64,000 nucleotides of DNA from CAWDLX01 sp963753485 (GTDB taxonomy: Bacteria > Actinomycetota > Actinomycetes > Mycobacteriales > Micromonosporaceae). Each line of letters opens with the position of its first letter. Positions within the stretch are counted from its first letter, which is position 1. The stretch spans positions 1 to 64,000 of the forward strand of contig CAVWCL010000004.1 of the NCBI GenBank assembly GCA_963753485.1. The letters run 5' to 3'. Positions 25,255-34,300 of this stretch are shown here, in pieces. The notes under the pieces were generated by a model. That model ran no database searches. It was not told the DNA's origin and worked only from the letters and a program-made list of their open reading frames with translations. The translations under genes and the position numbers were made by a program.

Positions 25255-26058
25255 TCAACTGCTGGGCGTCGTCCTGGCCGGAAGGTTCGCCGACTGTCGC
25301 CAGCCGGTCAGGACGGCGTCGATACGGGCGCGGACCTGGTCGCGGGCGTCCAGCCGGGCCCGTCCGGCGGCCAGCAGCTGGTCATAGTTGGTGTCCTCAT
25401 GGCGAATGGAGGCGACCACCGCCGCGATGATGGCCGGCTCGTCCAACGCCCGCCCGGCCGCGGTACGCCCGACCCGGCCCGAGCCGCGCTGCCCGGTGTG
25501 CGCGGCGATACCCTGCGCCCGGCCAGGTGGGCAGCCGGGAAACAGGCGACGGATCGCCCGCGCCAACTCGGCGACGAACACCTCATCGCCCTGCTCCCGG
25601 CGCGCCTGGTCGCGTTCGCGGCGACGCTGCCGGGCGTCCTGATCGCTCAGACAGGACGCTTCCGCGGCGGCCAGCGCATCGGGTTCCACCAGAACACCCT
25701 GACGTTCGTAGCGCTTGCGCGACCGGCTGAACCGCACCACCACCGCGGACAGGGTGCTGCCCGCCTTGGCCCGCCGGGTCAGCGCGGCGTCCCCGGCCCC
25801 CAGATACACCAGGTGGTCCAGATCGGCGCAGCCCAGGCACAGCGCTACCTCGTTCTCCATCCTGAGCAGGTCATCCGGGCCGCCGCACTCACCGCAGGTG
25901 AACTCCCGCAGCGGCGCGAACACGACCAACTCCGGTGGGGCCGTACGCTTTGGCGACGCCGAGCTGTTGCCGCGCGCCGTAACCTGCGGCGCACCTTTCC
26001 TGACCACCGCCGCCTCCTCCCGGTCACCCGCCAACCACGGTAGCGGCACCCAGGCCAT
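25255..26058 (-). CDS. DUF2293-domain protein, probably N-terminally shortened
   Basis: The 267-residue product contains a zinc-ribbon-like section (FTCGECGGPDDLLRME and LCLGCADLDHLVYL), then DAALTRRAKAGSTLSAVVV, RSRKRYERQGVLVEPDAL, and the DUF2293 core IRRLFPGCPPGRAQGIAAH with GSGRVGRTAAGRALDE and VVASIRHEDTNYDQLL. Related actinomycete proteins are longer at the N-terminus; here about the first 35 residues do not look related. The function is unknown. It stands alone. Confidence 0.65.
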   Translation of the reverse strand: MAWVPLPWLAGDREEAAVVRKGAPQVTARGNSSASPKRTAPPELVVFAPLREFTCGECGGPDDLLRMENEVALCLGCADLDHLVYLGAGDAALTRRAKAGSTLSAVVVRFSRSRKRYERQGVLVEPDALAAAEASCLSDQDARQRRRERDQARREQGDEVFVAELARAIRRLFPGCPPGRAQGIAAHTGQRGSGRVGRTAAGRALDEPAIIAAVVASIRHEDTNYDQLLAAGRARLDARDQVRARIDAVLTGWRQSANLPARTTPSS

Positions 26059-26164
26059 GCCGGCACCACCCGGTTCCTGTTCCCGTGGGCCAGCCGGGGC
26101 ATCGGCGTCACGACGCTCATGCAGATCATCGAGGATCGGGGGCGAGCCAACACCGGTGCACCGG

Positions 26165-26290
26165 CTAGTCCTGGCGGGTAAGGAACCACCGGATCAACTC
26201 GGTACGCGAGGTGTGCCCGGTCTTGGCGAGAATTCGTCGAACGTGGGCCTCGACGGTGCGCTCGGAGAGCACAAGCCGGCCCTGTTCACC
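26165..26290 (-). pseudogene. LuxR helix-turn-helix C-terminal remnant
   Basis: The minus strand reads LSERTVEAHVRRILAKTG, HTSRTELIRWFL and a stop: the end of a LuxR/GerE domain. The rest of the regulator is gone; at about 26290 it joins an unrelated transporter fragment. Confidence 0.65.
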
Positions 26291-26294
26291 CCGG

Positions 26295-26745
26295 CTCGCC
26301 GGCCCGGGCGAATCGGCGTCGAGGTCGAGCTCGGTCTGGTGGTCGCGCTGCAGTTCCTGCCCAGCCTCGTACTCGGACCGTGGTTCGGTGCCGTCGCTGA
26401 CCGTCACGACCGTCGCCGGCTGCTCATGCTCGCCGAGGCCGGACTGGGTCTGGTCGCGTTGACCTACGCTCTGGTATCCGCCCTCGACCACCTGACCCTG
26501 CCGTGGATCTGTGTGCTCGCCACCGCCTGGGGCATCGTCAACGCCCTCGACACAATGTCCCTACTCGCGGTTGTCCTGCTCGGCGGTAACGCGGCCGGTG
26601 GCCCCATCGCCGCCGGCGTCGCGATGCTCGCCGGACGGCACGCGCCGTTCGTCCTGGGCGCGATCGCGGCAGGTGCGGCGGCGCTGATCGCGGCTCACCG
26701 ACAGCCTCAGCTCCGTCGCCTCCCACCGGATCGCGTCACCACGAT
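26295..26745 (+). pseudogene. MFS transporter pseudogene with internal deletion
   Basis: VVALQFLPSLVLGPWFGAVA, DRHDRRRLLMLAEAGLGL and WICVLATAWGIVNALDT are helices 2-4 of an EntS/MFS_3-type exporter. After about 26578 the frame continues with NAAGGPIAAGVAMLAGRHAP, which matches the last helices, so the middle of the transporter is deleted. The start is lost at the junction with the LuxR remnant. Confidence 0.65.
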
Positions 26746-27317
26746 CAACGCGGCGTCCAGTCCGGGTCCCGGCCGATAAAACCGAGCATCTTGGTCTGTG
26801 CGTCGGCGTCGTCCTTCACGGGCACCCGGGCACCGTACTGCCCGGAGGACCGCATGACCTCCTCGATCGGCTCCATCCCGGCCAGCAGCTCGGCGCAGAA
26901 GTCGGGGTCCAGCCGGTCGTCCTGGCCGGTGGCCCGGGCGAGGTCCCAGGTGTGCATGAACACGTCGGCGGTGTAGAACTGGTCGATCGCGCGGTCCAGC
27001 GGCACCTCGCCGATGTGCTGGTTGCGCAGAACCAGGTCGGCGGTGGCCGGGTCGTCGAGCAGCGCCTGCACGGCGTCGCACTGGGCCTGCCACGCACCGA
27101 CCGGGTCGCCGTCAACGCTCGGTCCGCCCGGCAGCCGTAGGTCGCTGCCGGCGGCGAGGAACGAGGGCAACCACTCCGTCAGGTGGCGCACCACGTCCCG
27201 GGCGGTCCACTCGGCGACCGGCGAGGACACGTCCCACGACCGGACGCCCCGGACGCGATCCGTGAATACCCGGCAGATCTCCCGGTGCCGCTCAGCGGGC
27301 CGGTCAGACAGTGCCAT
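26745..27317 (-). CDS. TIGR03086-family (DinB-like, mycothiol-transferase fold) protein
   Basis: The 190-residue product has the DinB-like four-helix layout with putative metal ligands in VAEWTARDVVRHLTEWLPSF, an AIDQFYTADVFMHTWDLARA segment and a C-terminal MLGFIGRDPDW, as in TIGR03086/maleylpyruvate-isomerase-like proteins of actinomycetes. Some relatives use mycothiol. The ATG at 27317 lies within the end of the AHSA1-type gene upstream (14-bp overlap). It is the last of a three-gene ArsR-headed operon. Confidence 0.8.
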   Translation of the reverse strand: MALSDRPAERHREICRVFTDRVRGVRSWDVSSPVAEWTARDVVRHLTEWLPSFLAAGSDLRLPGGPSVDGDPVGAWQAQCDAVQALLDDPATADLVLRNQHIGEVPLDRAIDQFYTADVFMHTWDLARATGQDDRLDPDFCAELLAGMEPIEEVMRSSGQYGARVPVKDDADAQTKMLGFIGRDPDWTPR

Positions 27318-27786
27318 CGGCGAGCATCTCCTCGAGCTTCGCGTAGCCCTCGTTGACCCCGACCTCCATGCCGCTCTTGAGCCACGCGTCGCGGCTCTCG
27401 AAACTATCCACAAGGGACTGCGTGCGCAGCCGGGTGCGGCCGTTGCCGAGGTCCTCGAACCACAGCGTCTCCAGGGCCACACCGTCGGGGTCGCCCTGGT
27501 AGCTGAACGTCTGCACGATGCGGTCCGGCCGGACCTCGTGGAAGCAGCCGCGAAACGCGTGTTTCTCCCCGTCACGGGTAGACACGAACCGCCAGCTGCC
27601 GCCGGAGCGCGCGTCCCACTCCTCGATGCATGTCTCCAGGGAGCTCGGGCCGATCCACTGCGCGAACAGCGTGGGATCGGTGTGCGCCCGGAACAGCTGC
27701 TCGGGAGTGCCCGCGAACTCGCGGGTCATACGAATGATCGGCACATTCGGGTCGGCCTCGATCTTGGTCTCGGCGATGGTGCTCAT
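27304..27786 (-). CDS. AHSA1/SRPBCC-domain protein
   Basis: The 160-residue product matches AHSA1-type START proteins: IIRMTREFAGTPEQLFRAHT, FAQWIGPSSLETCIEEWDA, RSGGSWRFVSTRDG, CFHEVRPDRIVQTFSYQG and LEEMLADG. These small proteins form hydrophobic pockets but mostly lack an assigned reaction. They are usually encoded after an ArsR-type repressor, as here: its ATG overlaps the repressor stop by 4 bp. The product probably responds to the same unknown signal. Confidence 0.85.
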   Translation of the reverse strand: MSTIAETKIEADPNVPIIRMTREFAGTPEQLFRAHTDPTLFAQWIGPSSLETCIEEWDARSGGSWRFVSTRDGEKHAFRGCFHEVRPDRIVQTFSYQGDPDGVALETLWFEDLGNGRTRLRTQSLVDSFESRDAWLKSGMEVGVNEGYAKLEEMLADGTV

Positions 27787-28145
27787 GCCGCGCTTCCCTT
27801 CTGCTCGTCGTTGCCGGTCTCGGTTTCGTTCAGTTGCGCGAGGACCGCGTCCAAGCGGCGGTAACGCTCCTCCGCCTGGCGCCGGTAGCGCTCGATCCAC
27901 TTGTCCATCAGATCGAAGACCTCCGCCTCCAGCCGCGCCGGCCGAGGCTGGGGCCCCGGCGGCCGGCTCACCACCCCGGCGTCCTCGAGCACCCTCAGGT
28001 GCTTGTAGACCGCCTGAAGCGAAATCTGGTATGGCTCGGCGAGCTGGTTCACCGTCGCGTCGCCGGCCGCCAGCCGGGTCACCATGTCGCGCCTGGTCGG
28101 ATCCGCGAGTGCCGCGAAGATCAGAGACAGCTCGTCCGCCGCCAT
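27783..28145 (-). CDS. ArsR-type repressor of the AHSA1 operon
   Basis: The 120-residue product is a winged-helix ArsR protein without the metal cysteines: FAALADPTRRDMVTRLAAGD, QISLQAVYKHLRVLEDAGVV, and a charged C-terminal helix (DKWIERYRRQAEERYRRLD). It belongs to the group paired with AHSA1 proteins (SdpR/YgaV-like layout). It starts a tightly overlapping three-gene operon. The 340 bp upstream to 28485 hold its promoter and otherwise nothing I recognise. Confidence 0.85.
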   Translation of the reverse strand: MAADELSLIFAALADPTRRDMVTRLAAGDATVNQLAEPYQISLQAVYKHLRVLEDAGVVSRPPGPQPRPARLEAEVFDLMDKWIERYRRQAEERYRRLDAVLAQLNETETGNDEQKGSAA

Positions 28146-28485
28146 CTACATCCCCATACGATTGGTCTTTCAACTCCCTGGTTGAAACTAACGGTAGTCG
28201 CCGCTCCCAGATGTGTCAACCGTTGCGTTGAAAGTCCTGCTCAGCACTGGGCCAGCGGCCCCGTTGGATACTGCCCGAATGGACGCGAACACCCCGCCCC
28301 CCACGAGGCCGCCCGGGCAGCCGCCAGGCCGGCGGCGGCAAAGGCGGCTATTCGGGCTCGCGACCGGGGTAGAGAGACCGGCGGCTGATCGCAGTCCACA
28401 ATGGATTATCTTGCACGCTGGGACCTGACGCGCGGGATCACCCGCTTCATGGGCAAGACAGGCAATGGTGGGTACGTCTGCTCCG

Positions 28486-31200
28486 TCAGGTTGAGAGACT
28501 CGTCAGCTGCTCCAGGTCGTGAAGAATCTCTCGCGCGGTTGGGTCATTGCAGGCACGGAGGATGGTGTAGGCCCGTTGCCACGCGCTCCTCGCGGCCTGC
28601 GGGTCCTTCGCGGCCAGGTGGGTGTGGCCGATCTGACGCAGGCTGTTCGCGCAGGCGGGGTGGTCGCCGGAGGCGTCGTTGTGCTCCAATGCGCGGCCGT
28701 AGGCCTGGATGGCATCGGCGTACTCGCCCTTGTTGCGATGGATGAAACCGATGCTGTCATACGCGCTGGCAGCGCCGATGTGATGCTGGTGGGCCAGCAG
28801 CGTGGTCAATGCCAGAGTGCATTTGCGCTGGGCCTCGTCGAGACGGCCGAGTTGGGCCGTGTACCAGCCGACGGCATTGCGGGCGATGGCTTCCCCGATG
28901 TGATCACCGAGGTTGTGGAACAGGTCCATGGCGGCGTGACTGGTGTTCCTGGCCAAGCGGTACCGCCGGACGGTGCCGTACATCCAGGCAAGATTCTGCA
29001 GGACCCGCGCAGTGCCACGCTGGTCGTTGACCGCCTCGAAGAGCGCAGCCGCCTCGCCGAAGTGGGCGGCGGCCGCCGTCACGTCGCCGAGTTTGGCGTA
29101 GGCGCGGGCGGCGCCGCGGTGGGCCTCGGCGGCCGCACCCGGCAGGTCGAGGAACTGTGCCGCCTGGATCGCGGCCAGCTGTGTTCGCTGCTGGTCACGG
29201 AAGCGCCCGTGACGTTGCAGCGGGTCGCAGCAGCGGGCAGCGAGCACATATGCCTCGGCACGGAATCCGTTGCTGATGGCCGGCTTGATGACGGCGACGA
29301 TGGCATCAAGGTTGTCCTCGCACGCCGTGCGCTCGTGCGGAACCGGCACCGGCTCGGGCAGAGTCGGCAAGGGTCCCCCGACCGCCAGGTCGGCACTGAT
29401 GTGCAGGTAGAAGTTCAGCAGACGCGCCAGCACCGCGCGGGTCTCCTCGGCACCCACGTGCTCGGCGGCGTACGCGCGGACCAGGTCGTGCAGGTGCAGC
29501 CGTCCAGCGCGGTATTCGATGCTGTGGGCCTCGGTCAACTCCGCAATGACCGATCGTGCGGTGCCCGGGTCGGTGGCGAGGAGGCTCGCCGCGGCCGCGG
29601 CATCGAGGTCCGTACCGGGCGCGGCGGCGGCGTAGCGCAGCAGCCGTTGTCCCGAGTCGGAGAGCCGCCGGTACGACCAGGAGAAGATCGTACGTAGGTC
29701 GGTGTGCGGATCGGCGCTGCGCAGCGCGTCGAGTGCGTTCTCCTGCAGGCTGGTGAGGATGTCACCGGCGGCCTGGTCGCCTCGGGCCAGTTCGGCGCCG
29801 ACCAGTGCGACCGCGAGCGGGAGTCCCCGGCAGGCGGCGGCGAGCGCGCAGACGGTGGCGGCGGGCTGGTCGTCGAGCCGGCCTTCGGCGCGGCGCAGCA
29901 ACATCTCGGTGGTCTCCGCGCCGTTCATCGGGTCGACCCGGATGAGGCGGGCATTGTGGGAGATGGCGAGACCGGCCATGGCATCACGCGAGGTGATCAG
30001 GACCAGGTGACGACCGGCTCCCGGGAGCAGAGGGCGTACCTGGGCCGCGGTGGCGGCGTTGTCGAGCACGATCAACAAGCAGCGGTCGGCGGTGGCCGTG
30101 CGGAAGGCCGCGGCCAGATCCAGCTGGTGGGGAACGCTGCGGATGCCGAGGGCCCAGAGCAGTCCGCGCAGCGCATCCACGGGCGAGGTCGGCGGCCCCA
30201 GACCGAAACCACCGAGGTCGACGAAGAGTTGCCCATCGGGAAACGCCGCTCGCAGGTCGTGAGCCACCCCCACCGCCAACGACGTCTTCCCGAGACCGCC
30301 CATACCGCTCACCACGACGATCGCCGTTTCGGCGCACGACGCCAGCCTGTCGGCGACCTCAACGATCGGCCGCTCGTAGCGAGATCGGGGTAGCAGGTTC
30401 ACCAGTCGGGGTGGCAGTTGTGCGGGCCGGATCGCCTCCGGTGCCTGCGAGCGCGATCCGGATGTGTGATCCGGCGACGGCACCCGAAGGATGTCACGGT
30501 GCAGGTCCTGCAGAGTCGCACCCGGTTCGATCCCAAGCTCGTCAATGAGGGAGGTCCGGGCCGCCCGGTAGGTGGCCAGGGCCTCCGCGGTCCGCCCACT
30601 CGACACGTACGCCGTCATGAGGGCGGCGACGAGACCCTCCCGCACCGGCGGTTCCAGCGCGACCTCGGCCAACACGCTGATCGCCGCCTCCGGGCGGCCG
30701 TTGGCCAGCTCCGCCTCGGCATAGCGCTGGAGCCCAGCCAGCCGCAACTGTTGGCATTCCACCGAGATACGTTCGGTGAGATAGCTGGTGGCGGCACCGG
30801 CGAGCAGAGGTTCCCGCAGTTGGGTCAGCGCAGCGGCCAGGCGCGGGGAGCAGGCCTGCGGATCCTCGTCGGTCGAGTGGGACAGCACCGCGGCCCGGGC
30901 GCGGTGGTAGTCGATGCTGGCCGGGTCGACATCGATCCGGTAGCCGAACCGACTCGTCACAATCGACACCCCATGCCGGGTCAGGCCGGCGCGTAGGCGG
31001 GCGACGTAGGTGTGGATGGCGGCCCGGGCGGCGGCGGGCGGCGAGCCGTCCCACAACAGGTCGGCCAGTCGTTCGACCGGTATCGCGCGGCCCGGTTCGA
31101 GCAGCAGCAGGCCGAGTAGGCACCGTTGATGGCGTCGTCCAAGGTCGACCACCTCGTCATCGACGCGCGCCTCGACGCCCCCGAGCAGGCGAAACTCCAC
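28486..31200 (-). CDS. SARP-family regulator with NB-ARC and TPR domains (AfsR-like)
   Basis: The 904-residue product has a SARP winged-helix (residues 1-95: VEFRLLGGVEARVDDEVV, LLLLEPGRAIPVERLADLLW), a bacterial activation domain (to about 240), an NB-ARC ATPase (P-loop GMGGLGKTSLAVGV near 300, LIVLDNAATAAQVRPLLPG) and C-terminal TPR repeats (about 700-904). SARP proteins activate antibiotic genes by binding heptameric repeats near -35. I chose the GTG at 31200 because VEFRLLGG is the standard SARP beginning. It is divergent from the RHS gene and lies about 11 kb from the biosynthetic genes, so it may control either; this is inference. Confidence 0.88.
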   Translation of the reverse strand: MEFRLLGGVEARVDDEVVDLGRRHQRCLLGLLLLEPGRAIPVERLADLLWDGSPPAAARAAIHTYVARLRAGLTRHGVSIVTSRFGYRIDVDPASIDYHRARAAVLSHSTDEDPQACSPRLAAALTQLREPLLAGAATSYLTERISVECQQLRLAGLQRYAEAELANGRPEAAISVLAEVALEPPVREGLVAALMTAYVSSGRTAEALATYRAARTSLIDELGIEPGATLQDLHRDILRVPSPDHTSGSRSQAPEAIRPAQLPPRLVNLLPRSRYERPIVEVADRLASCAETAIVVVSGMGGLGKTSLAVGVAHDLRAAFPDGQLFVDLGGFGLGPPTSPVDALRGLLWALGIRSVPHQLDLAAAFRTATADRCLLIVLDNAATAAQVRPLLPGAGRHLVLITSRDAMAGLAISHNARLIRVDPMNGAETTEMLLRRAEGRLDDQPAATVCALAAACRGLPLAVALVGAELARGDQAAGDILTSLQENALDALRSADPHTDLRTIFSWSYRRLSDSGQRLLRYAAAAPGTDLDAAAAASLLATDPGTARSVIAELTEAHSIEYRAGRLHLHDLVRAYAAEHVGAEETRAVLARLLNFYLHISADLAVGGPLPTLPEPVPVPHERTACEDNLDAIVAVIKPAISNGFRAEAYVLAARCCDPLQRHGRFRDQQRTQLAAIQAAQFLDLPGAAAEAHRGAARAYAKLGDVTAAAAHFGEAAALFEAVNDQRGTARVLQNLAWMYGTVRRYRLARNTSHAAMDLFHNLGDHIGEAIARNAVGWYTAQLGRLDEAQRKCTLALTTLLAHQHHIGAASAYDSIGFIHRNKGEYADAIQAYGRALEHNDASGDHPACANSLRQIGHTHLAAKDPQAARSAWQRAYTILRACNDPTAREILHDLEQLTSLST

Positions 31201-31315
31201 GTGCCGACGGTAGCTCCCCGCCAGCCGGGTTCGGTATCCGTCGATTGTCAAGATTCCGGCAAGGAGACGGGCCGACCCTGCCCGGATGGTGTCCCAACAC
31301 GCCTGGAGGTCGGCC
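31201..31315. promoter_or_regulatory. Divergent promoter region between SARP regulator and RHS gene
   Basis: The 115 bp between the SARP start (31200, minus) and the RHS start (31316, plus) must hold both promoters. AGGAGAC lies inside the region on the plus strand, and CTGGAGGTCGGCC is just before the RHS ATG. No clear repeat operator was found. Confidence 0.45.
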
Positions 31316-34300
31316 ATGCGTCCGCTCCGCTTCGCCGCGATTGTCACATCTGCGGTACTGGTTACGGGGGTCGTCGCACCGCCGCTGGTGTCGCCGCTGC
31401 CGGCGCCGGCAGCCGCGTCGGCGACGACCGGTCGGGGAGACGAACCGTCGGTCCCCGGGCGTCCGCTGGCAGATCACGCGCGGGGTGGACTGCCGGCCGC
31501 GTCGGCGTCGGCGCCGGCGCTGGCGCCGCCGGTCTGGCCCGCCGCGGCCGACGCGGTGGTGAACCTGGCCGCGGTGCCCCCGGGCGAGTCGGCGGTTGCG
31601 GTGGCGCGCTCCGCCGTGTCGGTCGGTCCGGCCGATGCGGATTCGGGCTCGGTTGGCTCCGTGCGCGCGCGTGTGCTCGACCACGCGGCGATGGCGGCGA
31701 CCGGTGGACAGCCGCTCGGGCTCGTGTTGACCCGGGCCGACGGTGGGCGGACCGGCGGGAGGGCGCGGATCCGGATCGACTACTCCGCCTTCGCCACCGC
31801 CTATGGCGGCAGCTACGGGCGGCGGCTGCGCCTGGTGCGCCTGCCGGCGTGCGCGCTCACCACGCCGCGACTGGCCGCGTGCCAGCTGCCAACCGTCCTT
31901 GGTGCCGTCAACGATCCGGTGACGCGCACGATCACCGGGGTGGTGCCGGTCGATCCGGCCGGGGCTCTCCCGTCGCTGGTGACGCTCGCGGCGGGTTCGT
32001 CGTCACCGGCCGGGGACTACCGGGCGACCGATCTGGCGCCGACCGGCGCCTGGTCGGTTGCGCCGGGATCTGGCGACTTCACGTACAGCGTGCCGATCCA
32101 GCTACCGGCACCGCCGTACGGGAGCGCGCCGAAGCTGTCGCTCAACTACGACTCGCAGTCGGTGGACGGCCTGACCTCGGCGACGAACAACCAGGCCGGA
32201 CCGGCCGGTATGGGCTGGTCACTGTCCGGTTCCTACGTCGAGCGGCACTACCGGCTCTGCTCGGACGATGGCGGTGCGCCGAGCGACGGTGATCTGTGCT
32301 GGGACTCACCGGCCTCACCGGCGGGCACCAACCCCGGCGACGCCGACTACACGATTGTCCTCAATGGAGTTTCGTCGGAGTTGATCCAGGATCCGAGCGA
32401 CTCGACCATCTTCCACATGGTCGACGACCGGGGTTGGCGGATCCAACATCTGACCGGGTTGACCGGCAACGGCGACAATGACGGCGAGTTCTGGGTCGTC
32501 ACCACGCCCGACGGCACGCACAACTGGTTCGGGTATGGGGCCAGGTTCACCGACCATGTGCCGACCAACTCCGTGCAGACGGCTCCGGTATTCGGGAACA
32601 ACCCGGGTGAGCCGTGCTACGGCTCGAGCCCCTGCACCCAGGCCTACCGTTGGAACCTGGACCTGGTGCAGGATCCGAACGAGGTCGACTCCAGCTATCT
32701 GTACGTCAAGAACACCAACGGGTACCACTCGACGATGGGCTCGCCGGTCGAGCGCACCTACGTCTACGAGTCCCACCTTGTGGAGATCGACTACGGGTAT
32801 GCCCAGGGCCTGGCCGGCGCCAACTTCACCGACGCGGTCACGACCAGCACCTGGTACCGATGTGTCGGCGCGATGGCACAAACGGACCTGCTGCACAACT
32901 CGCCGGCCACCTGCTCACTGCCGATGACCGCGACCAACTTCCCCGATGTGCCGGTCGATCTCGCCTGCCCCGGCAACGACCCCGACAGCTGTTCGGCCCA
33001 CGCGTGGGGGCCGGTCTTCTTCACCGAGACCATGCTCAAGTCCATCTACGTGAGCACAATCTCGGCCTCGGGCACCTGGACCCGGGTTATTCAGTATGCG
33101 CTCAAGCACTCGCTGCACAACCCGGCCGGCGGGGTCGGGCCGTACCTCCAATTGGACTACCTGCAGCGCGAGGCGACCGGCGGAACCGGCGGTGCGGTGA
33201 CCCTACCGACCATCGCGTTCTCCTATACCGACCTGGACAACACGCTCGCCGGCACCGGCTTGGACTTCGGCCGGCTGACCGGCGTCACCACCGACCTTGG
33301 CGCGCAGGTCACCGTCGCCTACGGCACACCCGACGCGTGCAGCCCGACGGCGCCGCCCGACCCGGCCACCAACACCAAGGACTGTTACCGCCACCAGTAC
33401 ACGCCGCAGGGCGGGACCCAAACCTGGGCCTGGTACAAGAAGCAGCTGGTGACCTCGGTGACCGTCGACCCGCGGGTCGGGGTCGGCGCGGGCAATGACG
33501 GCGACCCCAAGCAGATCACCACCTACAGCTACGCGACCAACAAGGCGGCCTGGCGGTTCCCGGCCGACCCGACCCAGAAGCGGGACAACGAGTCGTGGAC
33601 CGAGTGGCGGGGCTACCAGCGCGCCACCGTCACCACCGGCTCCGGCGCCGCCAAGAACTCGACCGTCTACTACCAGTACCAAGGCATCGACGGCGACCGC
33701 AAGGTTGTCGACGCGGACCCCGCCAACCCGGCCGACTACAAGTCCGTCAGCGTCACCGACTCCAACGGAACCGCCTACACCGACTCCTCGTTCCTGGGTG
33801 ACCGGCCGCTGGAGGAGGTCGCGCAGGACGGCGCGGGCGCCGACCAGATACACAGATTCCACCAGTACTGGAGCGACGACATCGGACCCTACCCGGGTCT
33901 GCCCGACGCGCGGTTCATCCGGGAGAACAGGACGACCACCCGGATGAGGCTGTCCACCTCGTCCGCAACGGACTCGACCTGGCGGGAGCACGTCGTCGTC
34001 ACGAACTTCGATACCGCACAGCCGGCGACATCTGACTTCGGACTGCCCGTCTCGGTGTACGACCAAGGTGACACCTCGGTGCCCGGCGACGATACGTGCA
34101 CCACGTACGGGTACGCGTTCGATACCGCACCGGTGGTCAACTCAACCCTCGGCCAGGACGAGTGGTACGCACTCGACGACGACCTGCGCCAGTTCGGCTC
34201 GGCCTGCCCCGGTACGCCGGCAGCCCAGTTCTCGCGCGTGGTCACGCTCTACGACGGCGCCGCGTCAGAGTCGGTGAATGCTCCGTACTCCGGCAATCCC

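Noticed and set aside
31201..31347. Longer start for the SARP regulator at 31347
   Set aside because: It would overlap the RHS start and add 49 residues before the standard VEFRLLGG beginning.
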